A program made the translations under genes and the position numbers. This document shows, one piece after another, positions 9,733-21,340 of a stretch of DNA of 64,000 nt (positions are counted from its first letter, which is position 1; each line of letters starts with the position of its first letter). The notes below the pieces were generated by a model. That model was not told the origin of the DNA. It saw only the letters and a list, made by a program, of their open reading frames with translations, and did no database searches. The stretch is from positions 310,001 through 374,000 of the forward strand of contig JAPYXD010000581.1 in NCBI GenBank assembly GCA_030998225.1, in the 5' to 3' direction. The DNA is from Diplolepis rosae. Its lineage: Eukaryota; Arthropoda; Insecta; Hymenoptera; Diplolepididae.

Positions 9733-11573
9733 ACACAAAAAAAGAATAGTTGAAGTAATTTTACTCAACTCTGTCGATTAAACTTGGGACATAAGGATAT
9801 TTGAACATTTATTAAATCCTATTCGGGTAAAATACATTTGATAAATACCTAATTCACCCAAGGTGAATAACAATAAGTGTTACATAGGAAATAGTAAGGA
9901 GTTGAGTAAAACTTTATCGTCGACAGGGCATTAAAATGCGTCAGTAGTTCAACATGAACTGTATAAGTATATCACCGACGTTTGAGGAGCTTCAAAGCGT
10001 AGTTGAGTAAAATGAGCATCGGGCGTATTATTTCAACTGGCAATGGTATGGTTCTCTTAAATAAAAAAATTCTTACCTCAAGCCTGCAATTAGTCATTCG
10101 CTACATAGATACATAAATACCTAAACAACATACAAATGAATTCACACCATTCAGTCGTAGCCAATCATATTTTAAATCAAAAATACACTTAAACACATAA
10201 CATTACATATGTCAACCTAATTTAACTACACTTATATATAAGTACGATACGCTTTCGTCGAATCACGCCCACGCTAGCTTACAATGCTGAGACATAAAAT
10301 TTGGATCTTTCTTATTTAGTAACTGCAAGGGTTATTCAGAGCTTGTGGACCAGTGTCGTGACTAGAGTTCTTGAGCCTCACTCAAGTAAAAATAAATCAA
10401 CTTTTTTTATAAATTATTCATAAAGTATTTTAAAAAATTCATATAATTAATCAATTATTATAACTATGATTATTACTATATATAATATAATTATTAAATT
10501 ATATTTAGTATATATTTTGATTATAACTACGTATGAAGTTTAATGAAACTAAATTTTCAAACATATATTAAAAAATTGCATTATTATCCAAAAGTATATT
10601 GTGTAAAAACATTTAACAGAAGATTTTTTTATATTCTGTGTTGTATATTTTCAAAATATGGATTTTACAATTGCGAATTCAAAATTATTATTGTGCCTAA
10701 GAAATTTATGTGGAATCAAAAAACTGTGTAGATTTTTTAAATTTTATGTAATACACTTATCAAGACTTTTGCTGTTTAAATTTTCATAAAAACAATTTAA
10801 TTTAATAAACTTAAGTGAAAAAGAAAGAAATAGTCATAAATGAATTAAGAAAAAATTATGAAACAAGAATTTATTAAATTTACAGAATCTATATGACTAG
10901 ATTATGTGAAACTTTTAAATAAATTATATAAACTAGTGGATAATCATCAAAGTACGATGAATGTTTAAAATCACTAGTTTATAAGTATGTGGAATCCACT
11001 ATTGAGTAATTGGTCTAATACGTTCTAGATAAAACAGTGGCTATTCCACTATTTTGGATTTAGAGAGTACTAAAATAAACTGTGATTGTATTTTGTATGT
11101 TTTTGATTGATTTTGATTATTAAATATAATAACGTGGAACATCAGTATGTTGAAAATTTAACACGTTTTTGAAATTAAAAAATATTTATGTGTGCCCTAG
11201 GCGCAGATTACTTCCATTCGTTCCTGTCTGAATAGAATTAGCTGGTGGAATAAATCTTACGATTCATGGTTTACTCAACTCTCGATTAAAGCGTAGAGTA
11301 GAATGAATGGTAAGCTCTACTATTTTTGCGATTTAATAAACGACTGGTTTTTTATAATTATACTACGAGTAATAGTATATATATTTAGAAATTTTTAATG
11401 CACGCTTTCAAACTTCACTCTACACTTCTGAATTTTACTCACCTTTGATTCATTCTTGAACATTTAATATATCACAAATAATTACAGTGGCACTAAATAA
11501 CTTCTCATTTGTCCTTATGTCCCAAATTTGATCGGAAGTTGAGTAAAATTACTTCAACTATTTTTCTCCGTGT
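9733..11573. mobile_element. Full-length TIR element E1 (about 1.84 kb), non-coding
   Basis: The left end ends in GAATAGTTGAAGTAATTTTA and the right end mirrors it as TAAAATTACTTCAACTATTT followed by TTCTCCGTGT. Similarity extends inward (GGGACATAAGGA words on both sides). There is no ORF above 62 codons, so it is non-autonomous. A second, partial copy lies inverted at 62110-62955. Target duplication is not clear. Confidence 0.7.
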
Positions 11574-12239
11574 AAGTGAAACAATTCAAGAATTTTATGT
11601 ATTTTGTCGACTTTGGAGGTGTTACATACTTATTCTCAACATACTGTAGAAATTGTAAATCATTTCACCAGTTATTAAGCTAGAATTGACCAATTGAGTT
11701 TTATAATAATTAACTTTTGCCAGGTTGATGTAATGGTATTTTTTTTTTATTTATATTATTACGAGTTTATCAAACGGTTAGTGAACAGTCAGCAACCAGG
11801 GATATTTTGTTTAAAAAATGGAATTTGTAAATTTTAATCGTATTTTTAAAATTGAGACGGAAAAACGTAAACAATTTTGTATGGAAACGTTTTTTATCTC
11901 GTATAATTTAACTGTTAAATAGAATTTAGATACTATCCCTTCTGACAATCGCGTCGGGGAAACGAAACTGCAGAGCCGCCCTTTTTTACTGTTACTCCTC
12001 AAACTAAATATTGTAGCTAACCGCCTCTTCTAAATTTTATGTCTACTTCTCTGATGTCATTTTTATGACTTGAAACGTAAAAATTAGATCATCTCACTTG
12101 ACAGGTGTCCTTAAAAATCCATAAATCTAGTACTTTAATTCTTCTTCGAAGCATCAACATAGGCCGGAATAAGTTAACTTTTTTTTCAACCTAAAGACAG
12201 GACTAGGTGACCCCAAAGGATTTGGACGTTCTAAAAACA
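11574..12239. other. Unassigned AT-rich stretch
   Basis: No gene seen. 11805-11970 has one degenerate unit of the approximately 150-bp repeat found at 13.7-14.3 kb (TTTTTTATCTCGTATAATTT, AAAAATGGAATTT words). Confidence 0.4.
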
Positions 12240-12924
12240 AATTTATGTGAAAAATGACTTTCAAAATTATCATCAAATCTTTACGTTTTGAGACCCCTTG
12301 AGTCCGAAAAAATGGTTTTTACAAAAGTGTCTGTCTGTAATAGTAGTGGGTCACATACTCGATAACTCTAGATGGAATTTTTGGATTGAATTGAGCATTG
12401 GCATACTTTATCGGAGCCGAAAAAGTAAAGACGAGTTCGTTGATTAGCTCCATCTGACCAAAATTGTGAAAATAAGAGCATTTCTTGTGTTTATGAAAAA
12501 AACTTTTTGAAAAAATACAAAATTCTGATACTGGTTTTCGATAGTGCTCATAAATTCCTACTAATTATTCTAATAATAAATCTCGATTAAACTAAAATTA
12601 GAAAAGTTGATGTTGAAACTTCAAAAAGGTCAGTATCTAAATTTCATTTTCCAGCTAAATTATAAGAAAAAAAAGTTATGATACGAAATTGTTTACTACA
12701 TGAAGTTCTACAAATTTAAATCGAAACATTTTTTATAACAGGTATATATTTATTTTATTTAATTTTCTGGTTTTTCCAAATCATTTCAGTCGATTATGTC
12801 GAACATTAGAAGAGTGTATCACTATCAGTGACAACGGAACTCTACTATATCGACCTTATCAATTTATGATTTAGAATTAATTTAACGTTATTCAAAACTA
12901 GATGGAATTTTTCAATATAAATTG

Positions 12925-13049
12925 AAGGAATTTTGTGTGAAAAAAGGAACGCTTCCATTCCGCTAGCATTCGACCGGGAATCGAAAGGTCCTGGGCTCGT
13001 TACCCAGCGGAGTGGAAGCGTTCCTTTTTCTACAGAAAATTTCTTGTAT
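12925..13049. repeat. tRNA-like hairpin repeat
   Basis: GAAAAAAGGAACGCTTCCA on the left is mirrored by TGGAAGCGTTCCTTTTTC on the right. The loop holds TTCGACCGGGAATCGAAAGG and CTGGGCTCGTTACCCAG, the latter a degenerate B box/T arm. The right arm and loop match the tRNA-like copy at 42925, but the D-arm half is replaced by an inverted copy of the 3' tail. Confidence 0.6.
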
Positions 13050-13237
13050 TTTATTAAAAAATACGGAAAATCGAAAATTCAATTTTGAACAATAATATGT
13101 TTTGGAAAATTCCCAATGGTTAATTCCATTTAATGACGTTGAACTTCGACACCTAAGTCAGAAAATTCTAATCCAACTTAAATTATTCCACAAAGATGAT
13201 TCAACTCGTCGAGTGAAATAAACAAATATCAAAAAAT

Positions 13238-13405
13238 CTGCCCGCTTCGCGGGCACATTCTCATCGCGCGCTTCGCTCGCAAGTTTGAGCGCGCCTAGGG
13301 CGCGCGATTTGATCGTCGCGCTTCGCGCTCCGTGATACTCCATCGTCGCGCTGCGCGCTCCGTTCTTCCTGGACTTCGCGCTTCACGCTCGGTCTTGTGC
13401 TCTTT
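13238..13405. repeat. Cluster of short GC palindromes
   Basis: Successive self-complementary words such as CCCGCTTCGCGGG, GCGCGCTTCGCTCGC, CGCGCTTCGCGCTCCG and CGCGCTGCGCGC stand out in AT-rich DNA. Related words occur at 13590-13610, 21300, 50460-50700 and 52890. They accompany the R repeat family. Confidence 0.65.
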
Positions 13406-14690
13406 GCATACGTTTAAGTTTATTTCTTATAATTTAATACTGAAGCTCAAACCAATTTAATGATATTTAAGATGATGTAAATTAGTCATTTTCTCAAATT
13501 CACTAAGTTTCTTTTTCAGTTTAAATGAAACAGGAAATTCAATTTACTTAAGGCTCTATCGGCCTTAAGGAACACATTCTCATCATGATACTCGCGCTTC
13601 GCGCTCGATTTTCTGTATGCATTTTTGTAACTTTTTAATAAATTACATGATTATTGATAAATTTATTTTCTTCCAAATATCTCAAAAAGGAAAAACAATC
13701 GTAGACTTTATTTAAGGAAACGATTTTGCAGAACAACGCTTATTTCGTATCTCACATATTTTGGTGAAAAAAATCGAATTTTTTCAATATTAAAAATCAA
13801 AAAATTAAAATATACATCCTGTCGAGAAATCTCTCGATAAGAATGTGTAGACCTTATTTAGCCAAACAATTTTTCATCTAAAAGTTTTTTTTGTATCTCA
13901 CATATTTTGTCTAAAAAATGGAATTTTTGAATTTTAATCGTATTTTTTGGAATTGAAACGAAAAATATATCTTTTATCAGAAACTGTGTGAGACAAAATT
14001 TGTAGATCTTTTTGAAACGAACAACGTTGTATTCTTACGTTTTTTTCGTACTTCACATATTATTGTTAAAAAATTGAATTTTGGATTTTCAATGGTTTTT
14101 TTTTTAAATTAATAAGAAAAATATGCATCTTATGAAAAAATGTTACAATTCAAATTTGTAGGTCTTTATGTAAAAAATAATATTGTATCAACGTTTTTTC
14201 GTATCTCGTATAATTTAAGTGGAAAATGCAATTTTGATATTGACTTTTTTCGAATTTGAATATGCTGTAACATTTCTAATTTTGATTTAATAAAAAAGTG
14301 TTATCGGGATAATTTGTAGAGATTTATGAGCACTTTTAAAAACCAGTATTGAAATTTTTGATTTTTTCAAAAATTTACTTTCAAAAACAGAAAAGTAGTG
14401 CTCAATCCCTCAATTTTGATTGGATGTGGCTGGTTAACGAACTTGTCCTTACTTTTTCGGCTCCGATAAAGTGTACCAAAGCTCAATTCAATCTGACAAT
14501 TCTGTCGAGAGTTATGCCGCACACGACCTGCAGACAGGCAGACAGACATACAGACAGACAGACAGACACTTTCGTAAAAACCCTTTTTTCTGACTCAGGG
14601 GGTCTCAAAACGTAAAGATTTGATGAAAATTTCGAAAGTCATTTTTCACATAAAACCAATACCTTCTCATCCATGATGAGAATGTAAAAA

Positions 14691-15186
14691 TACCGCTCGT
14701 TTGTAAAACGTATTTTCAATTTCTTTGTAATGTTCTTTACGACCAGAGAAGAAGATAGAAGTTGTGGAAACAGTTATGAAAAACTGGAAAAGTTGCGCAT
14801 GGTTCACTCTTCGGAAATCGAACTTTCTTTAGAGTAAAGTTAGAAAAAGAAGTTGAGAAAAAAAATAGTTTAAAATTGTTCTACAGTAATGGGAATAATT
14901 ATGTGATTTCAAAATAAATATACCCTTTGAATCATGAATATTATTTAACGATTATACATAAATAATTTTCAGTTCAGAAAATTTGGAAACGGGCGAATAA
15001 AAATGGGTTTTACGCAAAATTCTCAGCATAGAAGTTGTAGAATTTTGGGAGAGATATTGAACAGCGTTGGATAATAATAAAATATTAATGACTTTCTGAA
15101 ATTTTCATTAGTAAACAAAATTAACAATCGTTCTGAATTTCTTCCTGTTCATACAGATTATTAATTAGTATCAAAATCCCTACAGT
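14691..15186. other. Unassigned AT-rich stretch
   Basis: Nothing recognised: no open frame, inverted repeat or match to other repeats in the window. Confidence 0.4.
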
Positions 15187-15243
15187 GTGCTGTAAAAAAA
15201 TTTTCGAAAATTTTTCCGGAAATAGTAGGACAGCTTAAAATAC

Positions 15244-16018
15244 TGTCACGTCCCGCGACTCTACCATCTGGAGTAACAAACAAATTAAGGAACCAATGAA
15301 GGGATCAAGCCAACATTACTGCGTGCGTGATTATATCGACTCTAGATACAGCAAGATCTAATAAGAAATAGAAAGATCGTTAAAATCGAAAGGCAGATTA
15401 AAATAGAATTGATATATTTGGCGGTGACATTAATGCCAGGTAATAAATTTCATCGGAGCGTGAGTCATCGGAGAAGGCAACTCATCTGATCTTAAGCTTC
15501 AATACCAAATATGGAAAAGGTGGCACACCTGGTCTTTTACCCCCACCATAATTGACATACTTCAGGCCTATAAAAAGCCCAGCCTCATCAAATTATTCAC
15601 CGCTAGTCGGACCAGTTGTAATTCGACGCCAAGTTCAACGACTGTAAAAGTGAGGGGGAATCACCTTCCAAATTCTCTCTAAAACCTGGGATCAGGGAAT
15701 CGACAATTTTAACCGGCTGGACCACAAATTTCCGATCTGACTGAAATTATCTCAACGTCTACAAGTGAGGACTCAAGTATTCACATTCAATCTACTGGAC
15801 TCACTACATCACCGACCAATTTCCAAGCCAGGGTACTCACTAAGTATTTCATCTTTTTCATGGTGCTTACTTAAAATACTTTTGTTAATAAATATATTTA
15901 TATGATCAACCCTTCTCATTTACTGACTATTCCTCATCCCTTAGAGAGGATCGTTCCGATCCTTACATAAAACGAGGAAATCTTTAAAGAAGTGAAATGT
16001 TACGTTCCTGACGTAACA
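15244..16018 (+). mobile_element. Solo LTR, family L1 (plus orientation)
   Basis: Begins TGTCACGTCCCGCG and ends GACGTAACA. Contains a TATA-like CTATAAAAAGC at about 15567 and AATAAA at about 15889, in the order expected for U3-R-U5. A second copy in the opposite orientation starts at 47341 (TGTTACGTCAG...) and shares the GGGATCAGGGAATCGAC and CCGGCTGGACCACAA blocks. No internal retroelement coding lies next to it. A clean target duplication was not seen. Confidence 0.65.
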
Positions 16019-16218
16019 ACACAAATGGGTCGTATATTTTTCCAAAGATATAGTTGGAAATATTTCCGACATAGAACTGGAAATAGTTCATATACTATTT
16101 GTTCGGAGAAATATCCAGTTTATTAGGAAAGAAAGATATATTTCATAATTTAAGTGGAAAAAGATCCAAAAAAAGTGAACAAATTTCCGTTTTTGTGGAA
16201 TAATTTCCGCTTTTCATG

Positions 16219-17174
16219 CACTGAGAGAAATCGGCTTTGGTTCCTGTGCACATAGCACATAGATTTTTTGTACAGTAGTTGCCTTGACCAAAAAAGTTGA
16301 GAGAAGCTACTACTTTTATAGTTATCATGACAGTAATTTGGACTTTTTTGTGTATTCGGTTGTTGTGACCAAAGTTGATGATTAGAATGAGCTTTATACG
16401 TACCCCAACGGTTAGTACACGTACATTTTCTTTATGTGTACTGCCAAGCTCCTTTGGTTACTACAACCGCAGCGTTCGCTGTTGCGCTAGACAAATCAAG
16501 TATAACTTTCATTGAAAGATATGCAGCCTAAGTTGAATCCTGCCAATTCTCGTTCTCGATTCCTGGACTATATTTCACCGTGCCAAGCATTATCAGGTAA
16601 ATAATTCTATTATAAATATAGTTTGACAATTCTTTCTAAATGATAAACGATTTTGTTCGGGGACAAAGCAATGCGTTCCAATTTTGCTGTCTCGTCGTAT
16701 TTTGTCAAAACTATAGTCAGTCAAAAAAAGTTTATGATGATGAAAAAAGTGACAATTTTTTAACTTAATCGACGAAAGTTATCATAAATATCATTATACC
16801 GGATTATTTTTCTTAGATCTTTTCGGTGAAACTTTATTTTTTCTCATCAAATTGAATTTGTATTTTGATAACTAAGAGAACCATACCTATAACCTTAAAA
16901 ATAATTTTGGCTGGGTATTTACTGTCCGTAGACTTAGTCATTTTAACTAAACTCTATGCGCGGCTTTACGATGGACTTTGGTTCCTATAACCGCAGCGCT
17001 ATGGTATTTCAAGTACCAGAATCGTGGTCTCAGTAACGTTCCTTGCAGTTGAAGTAAACACTTTTCCAATGTATGACAGCCACTACCATGATTGTCATGA
17101 GAACTTTAACATTTTTGTAAAGACGATTTTAACAAAAAAACTTTGGTTCGTGAAACCCGAAATTTCTCTCTGTG
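16219..17174. mobile_element. CACTGAGAG-ended element, copy A (deleted)
   Basis: Begins CACTGAGAGAAATCGGCTTT and ends AAATTTCTCTCTGTG. It is nearly collinear with 28606-29666 but lacks about 100 bp present there (after AACTTTCATT). The inside has three relatives of CTTTGGTTCCTATAACCGCAG in both orientations, so it can form hairpins. No transposase coding. Confidence 0.7.
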
Positions 17175-17390
17175 TGGAACAAATTTCCTACAACTTAAGA
17201 CATTTGTGAAATGTTCTCACCTTTTTGATATATTTCCTAATAGTTCGGAAATAAGTCCGGAAATTCGGTACAATTTTCCTCAAATATATGAAATATTTCC
17301 ACTTTCTGTAGGAAAATCTATGCTTCCTAAGGATTTAGGAAAAATTTCCTAATACATAGTAGGAAAATTTACCGATAGTTTTCACAGTGT

Positions 17391-18241
17391 GGTATGGTGA
17401 ATTTTTTATTGATCGAATTGAATAAAATGGTGGTGGTTTCAAAATTGGATGTCGAATTTCACCTCATTTTTCAACACTTTTTGGTTTAAAAAAATGAAAT
17501 TTTCAAAATAAGAAGAAAATCGTCTATACTGCTCTGAGGAATAACGTAAAATGTGTAATTAAGAAAAATTGTCGATGCTAAGTCCATACAATATTTGTTC
17601 GGCTACTTCTAATTATTCATTTTCAACAGGAATATTTATTTCTACGAGCTGTCTTCGATTTTTTAGAAATTTGAATAATCTGAAGGTTTATAACAGTTCT
17701 ATACAGAGAGAAATAACCAGTGTAGCGCACTTCGGGCAAATAATTGTTTTCAACACTTCGACCCAATCGAGTCATAAAATCATGAAGCTCAAATAAAAGA
17801 AGCTTGTCATATTCATGTTTGACACATACGGTATTGTCCATACACTAGATACACTACGTTCACATGCGAATTATGTGAGCTTTAGGATTTAGCCACATAT
17901 TTTTATATTTATAATAAAAAATATCTTCTGATTAACAATCTGTTCGATTTCTTTTATTTTAGATTCGCCAATCCAGAATTATTACTAACGCCAGCAACAG
18001 TGAAATTTGCAAAGACCTTTTTTCAAAGTCATATATAAAATGTTTAAATATTAGGATTTGATTATTTTAATGCATTTTTTTACGATAAAACGTATTCTTC
18101 ATAACAAAAAAAAATCAAATCGTAAGCTATTGTTATTATATAAAAGAAAAATTCCTAATAAATACCTATTTTCCTGCCCATCACAGTAGAATTACCCGAG
18201 GGGGTTTTCACTCGTGAGGCGATTGCGTATCAAACGGTGTA
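17391..18241. other. Unassigned AT-rich stretch
   Basis: No recognisable gene or repeat. The longest open frames (about 75 codons) have no family resemblance. Confidence 0.4.
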
Positions 18242-19297
18242 CGAGGATCGTTCAATCAGTCCTTAGAAGATCCAAGAGATGGCATTCGTAGTATCGAAAA
18301 TGGTTTGGTTTTAGTTAGCATCATTACTCACTAGACAGCTGTTAAAGTCTCAGTTATATTTTCATTTTTATTTTCGATCGAAGCAAAAAAATTTTGTATA
18401 TTTAGAAAAATGGAAAGAAGTGAGTTTTAAGGGGTGACTAAACACTTATATTCAGCGTTGCCAGACCGTACTATAATTTTGATTCTCGTACCATGTACCA
18501 GCCCTCGTGTACCATACCTCTTAAATGTACCATAATTTAAAAATATTTCTATTTTTTATTTAACCGAAATGAAATGAAGACAAAAGCAGAATAGCCATTA
18601 TCAAATGAGAATTGTTTTCTGCTCTATATGAAACATGTTTCACCAAACCATCATTTTTTCAAATGAAGGCTGAGTAAAGTTAATTTTCATATGATTTACG
18701 TAAAGAGATTCCAAAGACAATTACATATTATACTTGCGTTTTATAGATTATAAGCTGTTTTATACAAAAAATGTTCTTTAATAAGACTTACTCTAAGTAA
18801 ATGTTATAATTGGGTAAATGAGTTTAAACATGGCCGTACATCCACAAAAGATGAACATCGTTCGGAACGTCCAATGGAAGTGACTACCACCGAAATGATT
18901 GACAAAATCTACGATATGGTTTTAAGTGATCGACAATCGATAATTGGAGCGTATTATGCGTCGTTATTACACCGGTTGAGCGGAGAAATTAAGAAAAAGC
19001 GTCCTCATTTGAAAAAGATCCTATTCCATCAAGACAATGCACGGGTGCACACCTGCACAGTTTCGATGACCAAAATTATGGAAATAAAATTCGAATTATT
19101 GCAACATTCACCGAATTTGGCCCCTGGTGACTTTTTTTTATTTCAAACTTAAAAAAATATCTCGGCAGACATCGGTTTGAGAAACGCTTGGAAAAGTGTA
19201 TAGAGTTAAAAGGAGATTATGTTGAAAAATAAACAAAAATCTACACAAAATAATTTGTTTTTCTACTTTTTTCTAAGGACTTATTGAACGACCCTCT
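18242..19297 (+). mobile_element. mariner element with TIRs and TA duplication
   Basis: The left TIR GATCGTTCAATCAGTCCTTA and the right TIR, inverted, GGTCGTTCAATAAGTCCTTA are flanked by TA at 18240-18241 and 19298-19299. The element is 1056 bp, shorter than the usual 1.3 kb of full mariners because the transposase has lost its middle. It shares coding similarity with the fragment at 35804-36303. Confidence 0.8.
18808..19232 (+). pseudogene. mariner transposase, internally deleted
   Basis: Reads NWVNEFKHGRTSTKDEHRS (end of the DNA-binding part), TTTEMIDKIYDMVLSDRQ, then jumps to KKRPHLKKILFHQDNARVH (second catalytic Asp) and SPNLAPGDFFLFQ (third Asp). The first Asp block (DETW-type) is missing. 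The spacing between the second and third Asp is 31 instead of 34 residues because a PPY triplet is lost before SPNLAP, an in-frame deletion. A frameshift occurs just after FLFQT. Confidence 0.8.
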
Positions 19298-19726
19298 TAT
19301 TTCGAGTATTTTTTCTCCTAATAAAGAAAAATAACGCTAAATAATGATAAAACTGCAATCCCGTAAATGCTCGTCGACTCGTCGACTTCGTGTTTAGCAT
19401 AATTTTTGCTTTCAGTTACAGCATTTCGAATTTCTTGTTGAGAGACTCATTTCAAAAATTTCACTGAGTTCACATAGGCTCTAACATGGGTGCCAGGCTC
19501 AAAAAGCTCTGTCTATTTACTAATCACAACAAAACCCTGAAATTTATTAATGAAAGCGTTTTTCAAGTCTTTCAACACAAAGAGAATTAAAATTTAATAA
19601 AAACTTCTTTCGGCCTGATGAGTCCAAAAAAACGACCATATTGCTGAATATATTTTTCAAATATTAAATTGAGAAAATGAACGCTTTTTCAGACAAATAA
19701 AAGGAGAACGAGCAAAAATCTGCCTC
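19298..19726. other. Unassigned stretch
   Basis: No gene or repeat recognised between the mariner element and the tRNA-like sequence. Confidence 0.4.
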
Positions 19727-19805
19727 GGCCCGGATTCGAACCGGGATTCCTACTTTACATTTGGGTACGCTAACCGATTATGCCACCTAAGCCTCAGCTA
19801 CACAT
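19727..19805 (-). repeat. tRNA-like sequence, possibly pseudo-tRNA or SINE head
   Basis: On the minus strand TGGCATAATCGGTTAGCG matches a D arm/A box and CCCGGTTCGAATCCGGG is a perfect T arm with B box. The 3' acceptor strand CCGAGGC has no convincing 5' partner and the anticodon arm (ACCCAAATGTAAAGTAGG) does not pair well, so a functional tRNA is not claimed. It is followed by TTTTT on the sense strand, a possible Pol III stop. Confidence 0.5.
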
Positions 19806-20389
19806 GGGTTAGTAGCGTGTTTAAATATAGTATCTTCATCTAGTTCTAAAACTTATGAGCATGAATACAAGGAAATTCATGTTCTTCGCAACATCCGACC
19901 GCTTTTAAACTATTGGACACTCCATTCATTTCAAAGAAGTTTACCAGATTAAAGAAATTTGAAAGTAACTTAGAATTCTTTATTCTGAATTACTTTATAT
20001 CAATACTTTCTTGTTGTAATTAAAAAAATAGTTTTTGCATTGTGAAGAAGAGAATGAGAAATTGAATGCAAAACAAGATGAAACTGAGAGACGAGTCGTC
20101 GTTGGACACGTAGTGCAATTAGTTGGGGACTGAAGTTAGTTAGTTAGTTAGTATTTACTACCTGCAGATAGAGATACATGCCTGACAAAGTAAACAGACT
20201 TCACCTTTAGGGGAACCTAGAACTGCATAGTGGCCGCATGTCTACTCTTCCTCAGAACACCCTTAGTTTATTTGTCTGAGTGCCAGTGCTAGTTTACTTA
20301 CCTCTGCTCTTGTTCATAGTCTTTAAAATTTTTCATAAAGCTTGTAAAAATTAATGGGGTATTCCACTGTGATGTATTTGAAACATTCG
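19806..20389. other. Unassigned stretch with a short AGTT run
   Basis: Only a five-fold AGTT microsatellite at about 20136-20156 stands out. No gene seen. Confidence 0.4.
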
Positions 20390-21340
20390 ATTTTTATATT
20401 TTTTACTCATATTTCCTCATAATAAATGATAAGGTATTAGTTTTATGTGAATTATGACTTTTGGAATTTTTATCAAACCTTTACGCTTCATGACTCCCTG
20501 AGTCAAAAAAACGGTTTTCACAAAAGTGCCCGTCTGTTTGTCTGTAGGTCGAATACTCGATAACTCTCGATAGAATTATCGGATTGAATTGAGCTTTGGC
20601 ATAATTTACCGGAGCCGAAAAAGAAAGGACAAGTTCGTTAACCCACCACATCCAACCAAAATTGGGAAAATAAGAGCATTTTTTGTGTTTATGAACAAAA
20701 CTTCTTGAAAAAAATACAAAATTCCAATACTGGTTTCTGATAGTTCTCATAAAATCCTACTAATTATTCTAACAACATTTCTTGATTAAACTAAAATTAG
20801 GAAAGTTAAAAAGGGTTGAAAAAGGTCAGTATCTAAATACCATTTTCCAGTTAAATTATACGAGATACGAGACACGAAAAACAGTTATGATATGAAATTG
20901 TTTACTATAGAAAGATCTACAAATTTGAATCGGAACATTTTTTCATAAGAAGTATATTTTTCTTCTTAATTAAAAATATTAAAAATCGAAAATTCAATTT
21001 TTAATCATAATATGCGAAATAGAGAAAAAGAGTGAGAATGCAAAAATGGTTTGTATTAATAAAGCCTACAATTTTTTTCTGACACAGTTTTTCCTAAACG
21101 AATATATTAATTTCTCGTTTCAATTTCAAAATTCTATTTTTTAACCAAAATATGTGAAATACGAAATTCGCGTTAAATTGAAAAATTTTTTGCTTAAATA
21201 AAGTCTATGATTGTTTTTGCTCATTAAGATATTAGGAAAAAACTAAGACATTCTAATCGTGTTATTTATTACAAAGTTACAAAAATGTTACAGCAAACCG
21301 AGCGCGAAGCGCAAGTGTCATGATGAGAAAGGGTTCCTTA
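20390..21340 (+). repeat. Repeat R copy
   Basis: Same blocks as 12.2 kb: TTTATGTGAATTATGACTTT, TTTACGCTTCATGACTCC, GGAGCCGAAAAAG, followed by inverted relatives of the 150-bp units and ending with CGAGCGCGAAGCGCAAGTGTC (palindromic GC words). An open frame with SFSAPVNYAKAQFNP on the minus strand parallels those at 14.4 and 38.1 kb. Confidence 0.6.

Larger units (their letters stand above)
12240..14690. repeat. Long foldback repeat R with internal 150-bp tandem units
   Basis: The left end reads TTTATGTGAAAAATGACTTT, then TTTACGTTTTGAGACCCC, then TATCGGAGCCGAAAAAGTAA. The right end carries the same blocks inverted (GGCTCCGATAAAGT, GGGGTCTCAAAACGTAAA, AAAGTCATTTTTCACATAAA). The inner part (13690-14340) consists of about four degenerate units of roughly 150 bp, each with TTTGTAGA-C-TT, CGTTTTTTTCGTAT-TC-CATAT and AAAAA-TGGAATTTT blocks. 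Related copies are at 20390, 38003, 49620 and 52680. An open frame with SAPIKCTKAQFNL and RQ-D-HTDRQTD reads through the terminal part, but no family was recognised. Confidence 0.65.
15187..17390. mobile_element. Decayed DNA element split by two nested insertions
   Basis: The left end TGCTGTAAAAAAATTTTCG and the right end, inverted, CACTGTGAAAACTATCGG look like diverged terminal repeats. The flanks are rich in GGAAATATTTCC-type words on both sides of the inserts. Removing the LTR (15244-16018) and the CACTGAG element (16219-17174) leaves about 480 bp, so this is a miniature element used twice as a target. Boundaries are approximate. Confidence 0.45.

Noticed and set aside
19727..19805. Functional tRNA gene on the minus strand
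   Set aside because: The T arm is perfect, but acceptor and anticodon arms do not pair; listed as tRNA-like only.
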